This document shows, piece after piece, positions 23,475 to 42,286 of a stretch of DNA of 64,000 bases (its first letter is position 1; every line of letters begins with the position of its first letter). This DNA comes from Combretum micranthum (Eukaryota > Streptophyta > Magnoliopsida > Myrtales > Combretaceae), in NCBI GenBank assembly GCA_024138025.1, contig JAMXBD010001257.1, positions 124,001 through 188,000 on the forward strand, read 5' to 3'. The position numbers and the translations under genes were made by a program. The notes under the pieces are model-generated. The model had not been told where the DNA came from. It saw only the letters and a program-made list of their open reading frames with translations, and did not search any database.

Positions 23475-26400
23475 ATGAGCGAGCAAACACCAAAGCTCTA
23501 CACTCAAAAGCCAACCAAAGGTAACATTTTGACGATTACCCATTGCCCCATTCTCAATCTTCTTCTCAATTACATAAAAAAAATAAAAAAATAAAAACTT
23601 TCATGTAAGCAGCTCAGATTAAGCAATTCCAGGAGAAGCTGAAAAAGGAAAAGGACTTAAAGAATCCACTCCAGTCTTCTAAAGCCGCCGCATCGTATTC
23701 CGCTGGCCCTCCTCCTCCACCGCCAAATCCACCACCTCCGCATCCGCCTAAGCAGTCCTTCATAAGGCGGTATAAGTTTCTATGGCCTGTTTTGTTGACA
23801 GTCAATCTTGGTATTGGAGGTGCGTAAGTGTTTTTTTTTTTTTTTTTTCTTTTTTGTTGTGTTATGGAGCGTTTGTGTTGTGTTTGACGAAATGCGCGAG
23901 TGGTGAATTAGGGACTTGGATATGGAGTTTGATCGACTCGTCTCTAGGGTTTGTGACTGATGAGGACGTCTGGTTTCTTAGGAATAAAGTTTCTGTGTCC
24001 TGCTGCTCGATTGGCTGTTCATATTCACTCTAATCACAATGCCATATATAAGGCGCAAACTTTTATCCTTGATTTCTCTAATTACGTGCTACCATGTCAC
24101 TTTTTCCTATTGTACATGATATATCCATATAAGGTAGTATGTTATTGACACGGATAGGATGAGGATTAGGCACGGGGAAACCTTTGTTGGAGAATGAAAG
24201 CCTTGAATGGAATGGAAATTAATGGTTATATTTGAGTAATTGCTTATGTTGAATTCTAGTAACTGAATTGGCCCTGCTGGAGATATGTGGTAAATATGGA
24301 TGGAATCTACTAAAAAGTTGCTCCTGGGATAATGGGTGGATTTACTTAAGAGCATGAATATCTCATTAAGTAATCTATCTAGTTGCTAAAATGGATATAT
24401 GTGGTGGGGCTCAAATGTCAAATGTTTAAAATTTTTGGAAAGAGGTAAGAGGAGCTGGGTGGTTTCTAGCCTACGTTCCAAGCATGGAAATTATGGGATG
24501 GATTTGCACAGTAAAATTTTGATGAATCGGAAACTTGGCTGAACCTGGAAATTGATCGTTATTCTCACCATTCTTTGGTTTAACTCCATAACCTATATAG
24601 TTAGGAGGATAGGAGAAGGAAGGGTTTAAGCTTTTGTAAAATAGAGCTATTTCTTCTGTTGGTTTACACGATATTGTTGATGTCTGCAGGCTACTTTTGA
24701 TACATGAGTTTGATAATGCACATAACCATGGTTACCTGAAAGATAGAAAGCAAAAATTGGGACATGTAGTTTACTGATAATTTTAAATCATCCACTATAG
24801 CACTGTTTTTCATTGTGTTCAGTTTGAGTTGAACTGATGGGTACGATTACATCATTTTGACATAACAAAAATAGGTTCTTGTAAGATAGTATGTTCATGG
24901 CTTTCATTTTCTACTACTTGTTTGCTTGTTTCTCTTAATCTACATATTCATCCATATGAAGCACTTGTTGAATGTCAATAAAAATGTGGAGGTACTATTG
25001 ACAAATAATGTTCCAAATAAGACATGAAAAGGTGCAAGGGATGCACTTTGCTATAAATTGAAAATGTCCAGGCAATCCTGTAGCATGGGTTTAGATGAAG
25101 GCAACAAATTTGCAGTATAGAGCCATTTCTGCAAGCTATACCTTCTTTGGAACACTCTTGTCTCATCTGCAAAATCCAAGGAGTAGATAAACTGCAAGGA
25201 CAATCTCTATTTGTCATAATTAAATGAAGTTGAAATTGCAGCATTTGTAAAATATAATGTTTAAGTAAAATTGCTTTGCTGTGAAGTTGCTGGATGTCAC
25301 AACTATGGCCGAGTTTTATCTCAATATGGCAAGAAATCACCAAACTGGTCAGCAGTCCAATAGATCTACATCTATAGAACAAAAAAATGGTATCAAGACC
25401 CTCTGTGCAAACTATACTCCCTTGGCTACATGAAATGGTTGGTTCGTGTCTTCTACTGTAAATTCAAGGAGTTTTCTATGGATGCTTGAGCACTTAATTC
25501 TCTTAACCCATCTGATGATCTCCTTTTCTGTCAATTTTTTTTTTTTTTGTAATAATTTAGGATAGAGCTCCATGCTTTACATGAAGATGCAAATTCTTGT
25601 AGAGGTGGCAGATGAATATGCATAATTAACCATTCCATTTACTGATGACTGATGGGGCATGCAGTGAGTGCATATTAATGGTGACCGTATGTTTCATTGA
25701 AGCATCAGTGTCAGCCTAAATTAATGTGTAACTTAGGGGGGTTTTGATGGGTGTGCTACACCTTGCGGTTGCATTCTATGACCGTATGTTTTTTGACCTG
25801 TCCTGACCTTTTTAACTATTGGTGATCATGTATATTTGCATGTTGATGAGAAACCAGAGTTTCATTGGTAAAAATGGGGGGAACCACTTGTTTTCAATTA
25901 TTAGGTGATCCAATATATTTAGATCAGGGAGTAGGGTCCATACATGGAAAAAATGAACTAACTACAAATTGTAAGTATAAGAAATATTCCATACGTATCT
26001 TATCACAAGAAGACTTGTGTTTTCCCAAGAGACTATCAGTTCTTTCTGGCTATAGAAATTATATGGTAGCAGTGGCCATTCTTCCATTTATATGTCTTTG
26101 ACCTAGGACTGTTTTTCCCCTTATATATATTTATTGATTTTAACCTCGGTGTTTTTGAAGACTTATGTGGTAGTAGAGACTGGAGAGATCATTTAAGTTG
26201 ATAATTTCATGTCACTTGAACAGTTTACCTCTTTATGAGATCAAAGAAAAAGGACATGGCTATAGATGAGGAAGAAGTTCCAGGTGTTCCATCAACCCCT
26301 GTATCCGCACCTGTTGCCCCAACTGCACCTGTGATTGAGAAGATTGTAAATCAATCGATTGCAGAGCCTGTGAAGCTGAGAGAGCCTGTTCCAGAAGACC

Positions 26401-26540
26401 AGCAACGTGAGCTCTTCAAGTGGATCCTAGAAGAGAAGAGGAAGATTAAGCCTAAAGATCCTGAGGAGAAGAAACGCATTGATGATGAGAAAGCTGTTTT
26501 GAAGCAATTCATTCGGTCAAAATCTATTCCAAGTATTTAA
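23475..26540 (+). CDS. Small proline-rich single-pass membrane protein, WAS/WASL-interacting-like
   Basis: Three exons: 23475-23520, 23613-23819 and 26224-26540. The introns are GT–AG and of phase 1, giving 189 residues. The N-terminal 35 residues are Lys/Gln-rich. Residues 47-61 form a proline-rich run (PPPPPPNPPPPHPP). RRYKFLWPVLLTV starts a hydrophobic segment at about 71-89 that looks like one membrane span, followed at once by basic RSKKKD. The C-terminal half is Pro/Ala-rich, then charged (EEKRKIKPKDPEEKKR), predicted soluble and helical. The spliced VYLFMRSKKKD junction supports the chosen exon 2 donor. I recognise it as the conserved plant family annotated in Arabidopsis as 'WAS/WASL-interacting', a name that rests on proline richness only. 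Its function is unknown. Intron 2 is 2.4 kb with no clear gene. Confidence 0.85.
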
Positions 26541-28269
26541 CGAATTAACCATTAGTTGGGGATAGCTGCTCTTTAACTGCTGCCTGCTGTTTTGAGATTG
26601 GGTTGTTAAGTTTAACTTGCACACAATTCAGAAGAACCAGAGGGGCGGGAATGGAAAAAAACACTTAACTCTTTCTATTTGAGGAGATTCCATAGTTGCT
26701 CTACGGTGTACATTCACGATCCTTGATTGATTAAATAATTTCTGTCTTTTCTGTTGATAATTGAAGAAAAGAAAACAGCTATTCCATCTCTTTATGTTAG
26801 ATTAGGCTGGTCCGCAACATTTCCAAGTTTCTTATTTGCATCTTCTGTTATTTATCATTATTGATTGATAAAAGTAATGTACAATATTACGGACATGTTA
26901 GTAGAAAAAATCAGGGGAAAAAAAAATACTGCAAAGACTGAGTTGCTTTCCCTGGATGATAATTGTTTAAGATTAAGCGCATTGATGATTTAGGATGAAT
27001 TCCATAATTTTGGAAAATGCATCTCTCCATGTTCTCCTCTCAATTTCCATCAATTTCGTTAGAACATACTGTCGTGTCTAATCAGTAGCTAAGGCTATAA
27101 AAAATAACATCATGTTAAGACAACGTCATAAGGTAGATTAAGAATTCAGACAATCCTAATTATTTGTTTATTGATAGAAATTGGGAGAAGGAAAAAGTTG
27201 AGGATCTAAATCCATTATTTTGCTGTCGGCTAACATCCTCTCAACAGGCAACACCTGTCTATGGGTTTTGATCCCGTATTTAGTACCTGATTCCTTGCTC
27301 CAAAATGTCTGTCCCCAGTGAACAGTTTGTTGAAACTCCAAGCCATAAAATATGGTATCCGTTGTATGACTGATGGAAGTTGTACTCGAAAAACGTACAG
27401 CCAACTATACTTAACCTCCCTTCTTGAGTATTATTCTGGATCTCAGTATTGCAAAGCTAAATCCTGAAGCAATAAGAAAAAATTCTCAGTATGCGAATAA
27501 TTGCAATATGTGTTAACTTTATGAATGTTCCTTGCTAATTCCTACCCCAACTACCAAAAAGATTCTCTTCTTTTACAATCAATTCGCTTAGATTCTTGAA
27601 GATAATCTCTTAATTTAAAAACCAAACCGTGTGCCATGAGAGGTATCAATATATTATGGAACAAGATGTACACAATCATGAGTTTGGTGGTACATTACAC
27701 AAAGCAACCAGGACAAGGAAAACTGGCCCCATTTTGCAGTTATAGCTTATACGATACAACCCCTTTATGACAGTCAAAAGGAAAATTTGAAAGCTTTAAG
27801 ATTGATGTATCTGCCTAAGAAACATGGGGTTCTCAGTTCTCATTTGGGTGTCTTGTTCTTTGTTTATTGATCTATCCATAATCTCTTCACTCTTTGTTTG
27901 ATCCAAGCTAAAAGTTGAAGCGCTACACGTCTTTGACCACCTTAAATTATTCATTAGCTTTCAAACAGTTACTGTATAGACTATGCACAGAAACATCCAT
28001 GCAATTATAACAGTAAGATGGGTGCTTGGTTTCAAGCGGCTGTTTCTAATAAATTATGGTATTCTTTTTAAAGTGAGAGAGCAGTGTGCATGTAACTTCT
28101 CATATAAAGTGGTTGTTGTGCCAGAAGCCGGGTGGTCCCGGATTCCCAATTAAGCCTCTAAATGCGGGGGAGTTTGGTATTCTGAAAATTTTTTAATATT
28201 TGTTATAACTTAATTCTTGGAACTCTCAAAATTGTCATAAGTGATTTCTACATGCCGTAAATACAAGTA
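26541..28269. other. 3' flank and intergenic; unassigned 78-residue frame
   Basis: The first 200 bp are probably the 3' UTR of the preceding gene. A minus-strand frame at 27168-27404 has coding-like composition (GLEFQQTVHWGQTFWS and VERMLADSKIMDLDPQLF) but no recognised family and no partner exons that I could find, so I do not call it a gene. Confidence 0.35.
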
Positions 28270-28550
28270 GTTTTAGTAAAGTGGACATAGTACCTGAATT
28301 TTGACAAATTATATAATTACATATCTGAATTTTAAAATTAATCAATTAAGTACCTAAAAAAACGTTTGTACATATCAATAGTATCTTTGTTATATTAGTT
28401 AAAAGCACCACGTCGAAAGATAATATTAGCTAATTTGATGGAAGTACTACTAACGTGCACGAAAAATTTTTTTAGGTACTAAATTTATTAATTTCAAAGT
28501 TCAGTATTTTATTACATATTTTATCAAAATTCATTTACCATTTGCAACAT
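28270..28550. mobile_element. Short inverted-repeat element related to the MULE family
   Basis: The sequence folds back around about 28410. The left arm contains ACCTGAATTTTGACAAATT and TAAGTACCTAAAAAAACG. The right arm, reverse complemented, contains ATGAATTTTGATAAAATAT and TTTAGTACCTAAAAAAATT. The GTACCTAA and CGTGCAC words echo the long inverted repeats of the 20781-22852 MULE, so it may be a TIR-only derivative. Exact ends are uncertain. Confidence 0.5.
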
Positions 28551-28840
28551 TAACCCTATAGTGATTATAAAAAACCATAATAGTAGTTGGTTTTCCATGA
28601 TAATATCCATAAAATCACTAATAGGTAATTTTTATAATTATGAAATATACAATTAGACAAAGAGGAAGAAAGTTGGTTTTTTGGGGACCTTTTTCATAAT
28701 AGCCAGCCATTATCACTATCCATCGAGAATTATATTGGACTTGTATGTTCAATATAGATTTTGATGAGACAATTAGTTGCACAATTAAATATATATAGTT
28801 GTATTAAATTACACTTAATTAGTCAAACAATATTTTTTAT

Positions 28841-29740
28841 ATGTTAGAAAATATGTGTTTTGTATATATTGTTCTTTGGAGAATATACAGGAATTAGTAG
28901 GTGCAGATTCTCAAGCATAGCCTTGATCAAGAGTCACGTCGAGGTTTGACAAGTTCATTCACTAGGGCACGACAAGCTCAAGTCCTAGGCTCGACAAGAT
29001 CAAGATGCACATCTTTGGTCATGGGTTACATGGGGGCTCGACAAATTCATTTACTAGGGCACGACAAACTCAAGTCTCAGGCTTGAAGAAGTACAAACTT
29101 GGTCGATGGCTAAATCCAAGGCATGGTAAGTTTGAATCAAGGCTCGAAGAAACAGACTTGGTCAATGATCAAAATTAAGGCATAAAAAGTTTGAGGTGCG
29201 ACAGTTTAAAATATGAAGCTGATGTAGCATAAAAGAACTATTACGCGCATTTAATGCTTGGAAGCTTTTAGATGTTATCTCTATTGGATATTTGATGTTT
29301 GAAGCTATAAATACATATTCTTTGGGGGTTTCAAATAAATTTTGGAAAAGGATTTCATTTGCAAATAAACAAATCAAGAATCCATGTTTATTACTATTTT
29401 CTCGTTCATTATTTTGTAAATTCTTAGAAAAAGAGAGAAAATCAATTTTGAGTGCTTTGTTTATATTTTTGTAAATTTATAGGACAGTACTACAAAAATG
29501 AAGGAAATATTTTATTTCCTGAGTGTTGTATCTTGAGCATTGCTCAACTTGAGCTTGTGTCTTTATGAAATTAATAAAGTACGTGAAGTCCTCGATTGGA
29601 GGCAATTGGTGGTCGTGGAGAATAGGAAGTGGATCCAACTCCAAGTTAAATTTAAGCTTAAATTTTCTATCCTATCTATTTTATATTTCATATTATAATC
29701 TGTTATTGCTATATTCACTGCAATTAAAGTTTAATTTGAC
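28841..29740. mobile_element. Candidate solo LTR (copia-like)
   Basis: It begins TGTTAGAAAATATG, a common copia LTR start. It contains repeated CACTAGGGCACGACAA and CTCGACAA words (28964-29060), an untranslatable 3' half, and CTCGATTGGAGG…GTGGTCGTGG near 29600, resembling the downstream part of copia LTRs. No flanking duplication or internal retrotransposon domain was found. Confidence 0.3.
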
Positions 29741-32079
29741 ATGTTGCATAAAAGTTAATTATTTGTGCATTTTAGGTCAAATACTCAATTTAATACCCCC
29801 TATATTTTCTAGTGCGTTTTCAAGTTACATTTGCTTCTACCATCACTTATCATGAAATGTCACTAATTATGATAAAGCTCTTGATATTACTATGTTGATA
29901 TATAAAAAAATTTCAAAGTTTTGATTGTATTATTTAAGAGAAAACATGAAATGTGTTTCTATACAATGGATGCAATATTAAAAAGCCATTCAATTAGTAA
30001 GATATGGATTTCAATCTTATGGACTTTATTCATCCAGTAATCCCATAAGAATGGAACACTAAGTTTTGATGGTTAACTATCAGATGAGCTGTGTAAAACG
30101 AGTACTTTAATCTACTTTCTATATTATTTCTGTTTATATATTGCTGAAAACAGGGATGGACACATCACTTAAGGTTACATTTGATAGTTCTAGTGTAAAA
30201 GTATTGGATGATGATAATCATTATGGTGAGAGGGGGAGAGGAGCATAAAAGCAAGAGAAGGATGATGATGAAGAATATGTTTTGGATTTTTATAATAGTG
30301 TTTCACATGAACGCACGAGGCCCCAATCTAAATTGGGTAGGGGACGGCCAAAGAGTCTCGGCCATGGGGCAATCATGGAAGTGGGGACTCTCACTATATT
30401 TAAAATTGCTTGTTAACTTTATCTCCCTTTGCTCTAAGCATAAGAAACGACAAGGTAACTTTGAACAAAGTCTTTTCCCATTGTATATAATGTAGGAACT
30501 TGCATTTAAGGTCTCAAGACTCTCAAGTTTGTGTTAAGATAATGTTTAATTCTTAATTCATGTTAAAATCGCATATAAGGCCAGTTCTAAAACTAGATGA
30601 AATTGAATGTAAATCACAAATAATTAGTCTATAACATGATTGTATTTATTGTTGTAGTTGTTATTTTGAATAATAATATATAAAAATACTATATAACTAA
30701 TGATGTGGATAATATACATTATCAAATTCGGGTTAAGCTACTAAAAAATCCTTAAAATAATACTCCAATCTTCTAACAAGACATACACAAAGTGATGTAT
30801 AAGTGATTGGTGCTATATTAATATAATCCTATTCTCCTATCAGCATATTCGATAATCAAAATACCTTAAATTCATTATGAACAATCCTTGTAGTTGGTAC
30901 CAAATAATAACTATAATTTTTTTTCCCACTGTCTTGAGAACATTCTTGAGGTAGGTTCTAATATCAATACACATAGGGGCACATCATTATGGTTATAATA
31001 GTAAGTACATGCACACATGCAAAATAAAAAGATTGCTTGGTAATTGCTTATTATTAGAGAGATATCTAGCCTCCCACACAATGGGCCCAAGTCTAGGATC
31101 ACCTTGCTAGTTTCATAATTCTTTTTTTCACTTATAGGGTGTTTAAGTGCAATGATTTCATAATTCATCCTTGTGGTTATAGTTAGAAAATATTCTCATT
31201 GTGCACGACTTTACTAGAAGTTAGAACTTAAGCAAATTAATTACAATTATTAGCATAGTCCTTGCAGTCAATTCTATGTTCCCTCATGTTGTTTTAAAAA
31301 AAAAAAAAAAAACATGTTACTACTGGAACACTATCAAGATAATGATTGTGATAGCTGTTCCAGTAAAATTTTAAGCAATCATTGCATATTTAAAATTCCT
31401 CTTAGATTTTTAGTTTTATTATTGGACTAAATAAAGACGGATCAATTCAGTATAACATTGATAGATACTGTAGAAATGTAGTTTTGTATATAATATGATG
31501 AAAATTAAACTATCCTATAAATTTATGGATTTAGATGCTAGATTGATTTCATATAATTTCAAAATTAGGATAATTCCATTTTAATATTTAAAACTATTGG
31601 ATGCATGCAAATTTTAGAGACCTTCATTGACTGTTTGAAGAGATAATACTTTTTTTTTTTTAAGTTTGTAATAATCCAGAACTTTATTTGCTGAGGTATT
31701 ATCTACTTTAGCGAAATGGTACATTGTTTTGGCGTCAGTTGTTTCCCAAGAAATCACTTTGTGAAGTGTTTTTTCATTGAGCATGATTAACTTTAAAATT
31801 CTCACAAACTCCAGGCTATTACACCAAATAATGCCCTGATGATAAGAGCTACATGTTTTGGAAGTTCAGAAGGAAAAAATAAAACAGTGAACTGTACATT
31901 TTCTTACAGCAAGATTCTCTTTCATGCAACAACTTGTCCATAAACATTATAAAATCTCCTCCCCCCTCCCTGTCTCTTTTGCTCACTTGCCTCTGTGCAC
32001 ATATGCAGTACATTCATTAAACAAATATAGTAAGGGAATCGATTGTACTACAGCGCGCGTGTTGGAGCATTTATCAATC
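29741..32079. other. Intergenic, promoter side of CYP90D1
   Basis: No supported gene. A plus-strand stretch at about 30150-30400 has a short coding-like run (DDDEEYVLDFYNSV, GRGRPKSLGHG) broken by stops, possibly a transposase or other fragment. A 16-17 base A tract lies near 31295. The last few hundred bases should hold the CYP90D1 promoter. I could not assign a TATA box with confidence. Confidence 0.35.
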
Positions 32080-36964
<4,885 letters not shown>

Positions 36965-39639
36965 GCTACTTTTGTTCCAAAATAAAGCTTGAAGGGACTC
37001 CCCTGCAACGTACAGAACATCCTCCAGCAAAAAGAACAAGGTAGAAAGAGAAGAAAAAAGAGCAGCTTTACCTTCTATGCACACGTGTGGGGGCATCATA
37101 AGTTGACATTTGTCTTTTCTTTGTCGGTAATCATCAAAAGGCATTAAAAAGTGGGGCAAGTGTATAAATTTTGTGGGACATCTTTTAGTTTTTTTTTTTT
37201 TTTTTGACACCATTTTAACATTTTTACCTTTGTTTATCTTTGTAAGGTAATATGCTTTAGAAGTTTCACCTTTGAGTACAGCAGATGAGGGTGGCTTTAG
37301 GAGAAGCTAAACATGGATTCATCAAGTTAACAATGTAATCTTCATGCGTTTATCTTATGTAGATTACTCTTTCATGCAGTTTATCTTATTATGCGAAATC
37401 ATGAGATCATATTAGTCTATATATAAGAAGTACCATCCTTAATAACCATCGAATCTTCATCATTAAAATAATAAAATTAAAAATTAAAAATTAAAAGAGA
37501 AAAAGCAGGACCTGAATTCCACTTGAACTTCTGTGTACAGCTATAGGACAATCATGAAGTGGAAGGTCTCAACTACACTCTTAATGCAAGATACTACCTT
37601 CTTTTTCCTGTCTCATTTATAAAGAAATGCAAGAAAATATAATTCCATAAGAAATACTAAAGCACATTCAAAAAGATTCAAGACAACATCAAGATGCTCT
37701 TTAGTTGATATGCTACAACAATAATAGGATCTTTCCTTGGCTCTTTTTATTAGGAGAATGAATCCTTTTATGGGAGGATTTGGAGAAGAATTGGCTACTG
37801 AACATTCATGAGATCTTTCTACAAGATAGTTTTCACAATCACTCAAAAACTATGAAAGGACACAACATATAAGTGGATCCTAAGTACAGGTATTATTACA
37901 TCATAAAAAAGATCACGTAAAAGCGTCTGATTGAGATAAAAGCTTTAAAACCCTCAGTACATCTGAACTCTGATTCAATGGATTAAAAGACACCAATAAG
38001 TCGCACCAGTGTCCAGTGCCATGGCCTGAACAGTTGCAATGATCAGGGCAGGATGAACTTAGAAATGATTCCCCCTACACACCAAAAATCAATTCACAAT
38101 GGTGGAACCAGCTGAAAAATCAACATTTGCAGCATATGGTGTGAATATTTATCATCCGGGCCTTTTATCATGGGAGAAAGATTGTAGCAGCAGACCTGAA
38201 GAATCCAAGCATAGTGAGCCTCAGACTGGAGAGTATAAGTAAAAATTAGATTACATTGTTATAAGAGTGAAGTCTTTGCAGGGATATAGTAGTATTGGGA
38301 GATAAAACATCTTTATTTTGTCAATTTTTACCACGCATCCTTGAATACATTGTTAGATTGATGCATATCTCGTTTAGGTAAAGTTAGAGATGATAATCTT
38401 GTATGAATAAGTGTTCACAAAACTATAGTAGAAAAATTATTTTCTTAAATTCAGTTTTAACAGATTGGAAGATTCTCCCTTAATGAACCTTCAAGAAATA
38501 AGAGTGCTCTTCGACAAGCAATCAAAACAACTATCACCATCAGTTCCAGCACCGCGCAGGGGGTGTGTTGTGTTTGTTGGGGGGGGCGGCCAAAAAAAGG
38601 ATTCCAATAAACATAAACACATTGCAAGCACGATTTTCACAAAAAATCACCAATCAACCAAACTTTTGACCTATGCACATTACAATTTGGGATCAAAGCT
38701 AGCTGTCACCAACAAATCTTGTGTTGAAGACAAGGTGATGGTTTCCAATTCAAGGAGCAATACTCATTGTAGCAGAATTTGCCGAGTAATTTTATATGCT
38801 ACTAGCAAGCACAATATGTGTGACATTAAAGCATTGGGTAGTACTTTAACTTTGGGAGCCATCCATGTTGATGTGAAGCTTTAGAATCCCTTGAACTTGA
38901 TTACAGCTATAATCCTGATGCGAATCTGTGAGAGAAAGTTGTTGCTCAGTTGGCAATCATCATGGGGAGCTGTAATGTTGTGGCACTTGTAGGAGAAAGT
39001 ATAAGGGCAAATGGAACAAAGGTTGTGAGTCGTGATGGCAAACAAGTGTGTCATCTAACGCCAAGAAAAAAAACGATAAATCAGTGATCTGAAGAAATGT
39101 ATTTTGATTGGAGTTAGTTGATGCTGAGGAGTTCAAGATGAAGAATACACAAGATATGGTTGTGCTTTTGTTACCGGTAAATCTTCGGACCCATTATAGA
39201 GAGAACCCAGCAATCTTGTGGTTAGTTTCATTTAGAGAGAACCCTACAATCTTTTTTAGGACTCATTATATAAAAACCCTACCTTCTCTTGAACACTTGA
39301 GTTATGAAATTTTTTGGCGAAAATAGGCTTCCTTCTTCTATACCACTCATTCTACTTATAATTACAATACAATGGCAGTCATCATTATGGTAATTGCTGC
39401 ACTATCATTTCTCTAATTCCACTTAAGACACAACAATATATGACTTGAATAGGTTAACAACTTACTTCTCCATAATCTGACCACTACACACACTAACCAC
39501 TACAACACATTACATGGCAACAATATGCTAGTGATTGTGCCTTAGGCCAATTACTGAATATTGTCATTATATATATATTATTGATATAGAGGCATTTTTA
39601 TTATATTGTTTGCATATTTACTTTATAACAGGATCCATA
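36965..39639. other. Intergenic; unassigned 139-residue frame
   Basis: Downstream of CYP90D1. The plus-strand frame at 38465-38884 is long for this AT content, but it is low-complexity in places (a glycine run, QKK, SNKHKH) and has no recognised domain. Continuing frames at 38885-39100 (YSYNPDANL, VAQLAIIMGSCNVVAL) suggest a decayed coding sequence of unknown origin. I do not call a gene. Confidence 0.35.
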
Positions 39640-40945
39640 AATAATTTAATTATTCTAAATATCCCTAGATGCTCATTATTGTGGAAATGATAGTGAATTA
39701 AATTTAGTATTAATTTTTGTTTGATAGTCATGAGATGTCTCTTTGTATGAGAATATAAATTAAACTCATAAACACATATTAAAGAACTATGTATTGGATT
39801 GACCCGCTATGAGATCACTATATAGATTAGTGTCATAAGTGATTCTCATAATAACGATATTAGTGTATTCTTAGACCTAAAATCACTATAGGTTTCAACA
39901 TGAGGAACATTATGATTCAACTCGATCAAATATTGTCTTTAATCGGATAACTATAAAGGTTATGATTAGGCATAATGTGAATCGTATAAGGAAGTTAAGT
40001 GATTAAGATGGGATTTGTTCCTCTCGTCATGGAGAGATATCTCTAGGACCTTGGATAAATGAAACTGAGAAATGCATAGCCGTACTCAAATGAATTAATA
40101 ATATGATCAATTTCATTTGTTTTACCATTCACTTGAAGATCAAGAAATGATAAAATTAAATGATATAAAGGTTCAATCTAGATATCATTTGATGAAAGGA
40201 TAATGACATAAATTATGGATCAAGTAAAAGTCGAATCTTCGGTCTTCATTTAATTTGGGTAAACATAATGCTGTGCTACAAACCACTTATGTTTTGTGGA
40301 CCAAAAGGGTTTTAGGTCTACTGCCAATATTAAGTGAACCTATAGGATCATACACAAAAGAATGAGCTAAAAAGATAATAGGCTAAATTTAAATGATTTC
40401 GGCAGAAATAATATATTTATTTATTAATCTTAATTTGTTAAGAATAATAAATAATTATAACTTGTTGAGAATCATAATTTTATAATCCCTAATCGGTTTA
40501 GGAATTCTTATGTTCATACCCAAATTAGATAAGAGGCACTAATGTTATTATTTGTAAGAATATTGACATTAGCATGAATGGAACATAAGAGGTCACTTTG
40601 AGGGTTAACGACATGAGCTATTGACGTTAGACTGATAGAGAAAATCTATGCACGAGAGTCGTGAGTTGTTTTCCCAATCAAATCTAGAAGTGTTCTAGAT
40701 AGCAGTAGCACATGAAGGATCCTTTTGAAGGCGTGCTTATTCATGAGGATACCATAGAGGGCGCTTGTGAGATCGCAACACTATCCAATTCGATCTGTCG
40801 ATCAATTTCAAAATTCGAATTAAGGTATAACGAAATTCGAATTAATCATCTTTTATTTTTAATCTAATTAAAACACTTGGATATTGGTTTTAGGGTTTTG
40901 CTCTTAAATTTCCGTTGCAAAATTTTGAATTTTACAACACCAAAC
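39640..40945. mobile_element. Candidate LTR of a copia-type retrotransposon
   Basis: The composition and word order (a stretch with GATTGACCCGCTATGAGATC and AGTGATTCTCATAATAACG, then near 40860-40945 TTTTAGGGTTTTGCTC, TTTCCGTTGCAAAATT and TTTTACAACA) resemble long copia LTRs, which end in …ACA after a 'GCTTCCGCTGC'-type motif. No coding region follows, so it would be a solo or truncated LTR. I could not confirm flanking duplications. Confidence 0.35.
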
Positions 40946-41381
40946 CCTACACAATACACACACAACACATTCGATGGAAATCACTTGTTCAAGTCAATTA
41001 TCGTTGTGTCTTGAGTGGACTTAGAGAAATGATGATAACTGCCATTGTACTGCGATTATAAGTAGAATGAACCGAATAAGGAAGTAAACCTATTTTCTCT
41101 TCAGAACTAAGTGTTGGAGAAATTGTTAGGTTATCTCCATCATGGTATGATAATATATTTTAATTTGATCCTATAATATAACAACCATCCAAAGTGAGCT
41201 TAGGAACGAGCACACTGTTCAAGAAAGGAGTAGGTTGTATTTATAATTATATTTGATGTAAAATATTTTTATTTTTTATACTTTAAAATTATGCATCCTT
41301 TGGAGATATAATTACATTGATGTATATCTATTATTTATTACTATCATATTAAGGGAAAATCAAGTAATTTGACTCCAAAAA

Positions 41382-41949
41382 TCTAATATACATTTTTTTT
41401 TTTTTTTTTTTTGGCTAACCACTTTTTTTTTCATGTTGAGTAAGTGCCTTTAGTTTTATTTAACACATTTTCCAATATTTTCTCCATTTTTCTCTCTTCA
41501 CACACACCCTCTCTCTCTCTTCTTCATATTAACCAACAGTTACTTTCCTTTTCCATTTTTCTCTATGTACTATGTCTCTTTCTCCTGCACTCTCGATCTT
41601 CGTCTGATTTTTCTCTCTTCTTCACATCAGGGAGTTACAGAATTTATTTGGATGACACGATAAAATTCTATTAGTATTGGTAGAGGTATAAGAAAAGGCA
41701 AAGTGAGTGGAGGTGTGTGGGTATAGAAATTACCTATTTAAATTTCCATCATTAGAGATACGTGTACATTTAAAAAAAAAAGAATAAGGAAATTCCAACA
41801 TGGATATATGAGTATAGAGAAAATATTCAAATGGTTGTATTTTTTTTTCCCAAATCAGTGGCTGTATGTATAAAATTACAAAGTAAGTAATTTTATTTAA
41901 TTAATTAATTATTTTTTAGCACCCGTGTAATGGGTGCAGCACTCGCTAG
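41382..41949 (+). mobile_element. Short non-autonomous Helitron
   Basis: It starts TCTAATATAC directly after an A (41381) and ends CTAG directly before a T (41950), so the insertion sits between A and T as Helitrons require. A stem-loop GCACCC-gtgtaat-GGGTGC (41919-41937) lies 12 nt before the CTAG end. All three are standard Helitron termini. The 568-bp body has long T and CT-rich tracts and no helicase gene, so it is non-autonomous. Confidence 0.8.
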
Positions 41950-42286
41950 TCTTATTTAACGAAAATAACAGCCTCATATAAATAAGTGTTCACACAATAG
42001 TAATAAACATGCTGTTATCCGACACACAATTCTAAAGAACTCAAAAGTTCTCTCCTAACAAGCTTTCAGATATCGAAGTATTCTCTCTAACAAGCATATA
42101 AAACGCCAATCATCATAGGTTTCAAATGCAAAGGAAGAATTTCTAATAAACATAAGCACAATGCCAACATCTTTCTTGGTAAACTGCTAGATTAATAAGC
42201 TGTGCACATAGTTGTCTTTACAAGAGTTTGAGATAGTCCTTGATAGAAATAATGCTTTGATAATGGCTGCAACATTTCAATAAATA

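Noticed and set aside
24975..25382. 135-residue minus-strand frame within an intron of the WAS/WASL-like gene
   Set aside because: Cys/His/Leu-rich composition typical of antisense frames in AT-rich DNA. No recognised motif.
27168..27404. 78-residue minus-strand frame
   Set aside because: Composition is somewhat protein-like, but there is no family match in memory and no adjoining exons, so it is not called.
38465..38884. 139-residue plus-strand frame as a gene
   Set aside because: Low-complexity glycine and Lys/His stretches, no domain, no splice partners, and stops on both sides. Only noted as possible decayed coding DNA.
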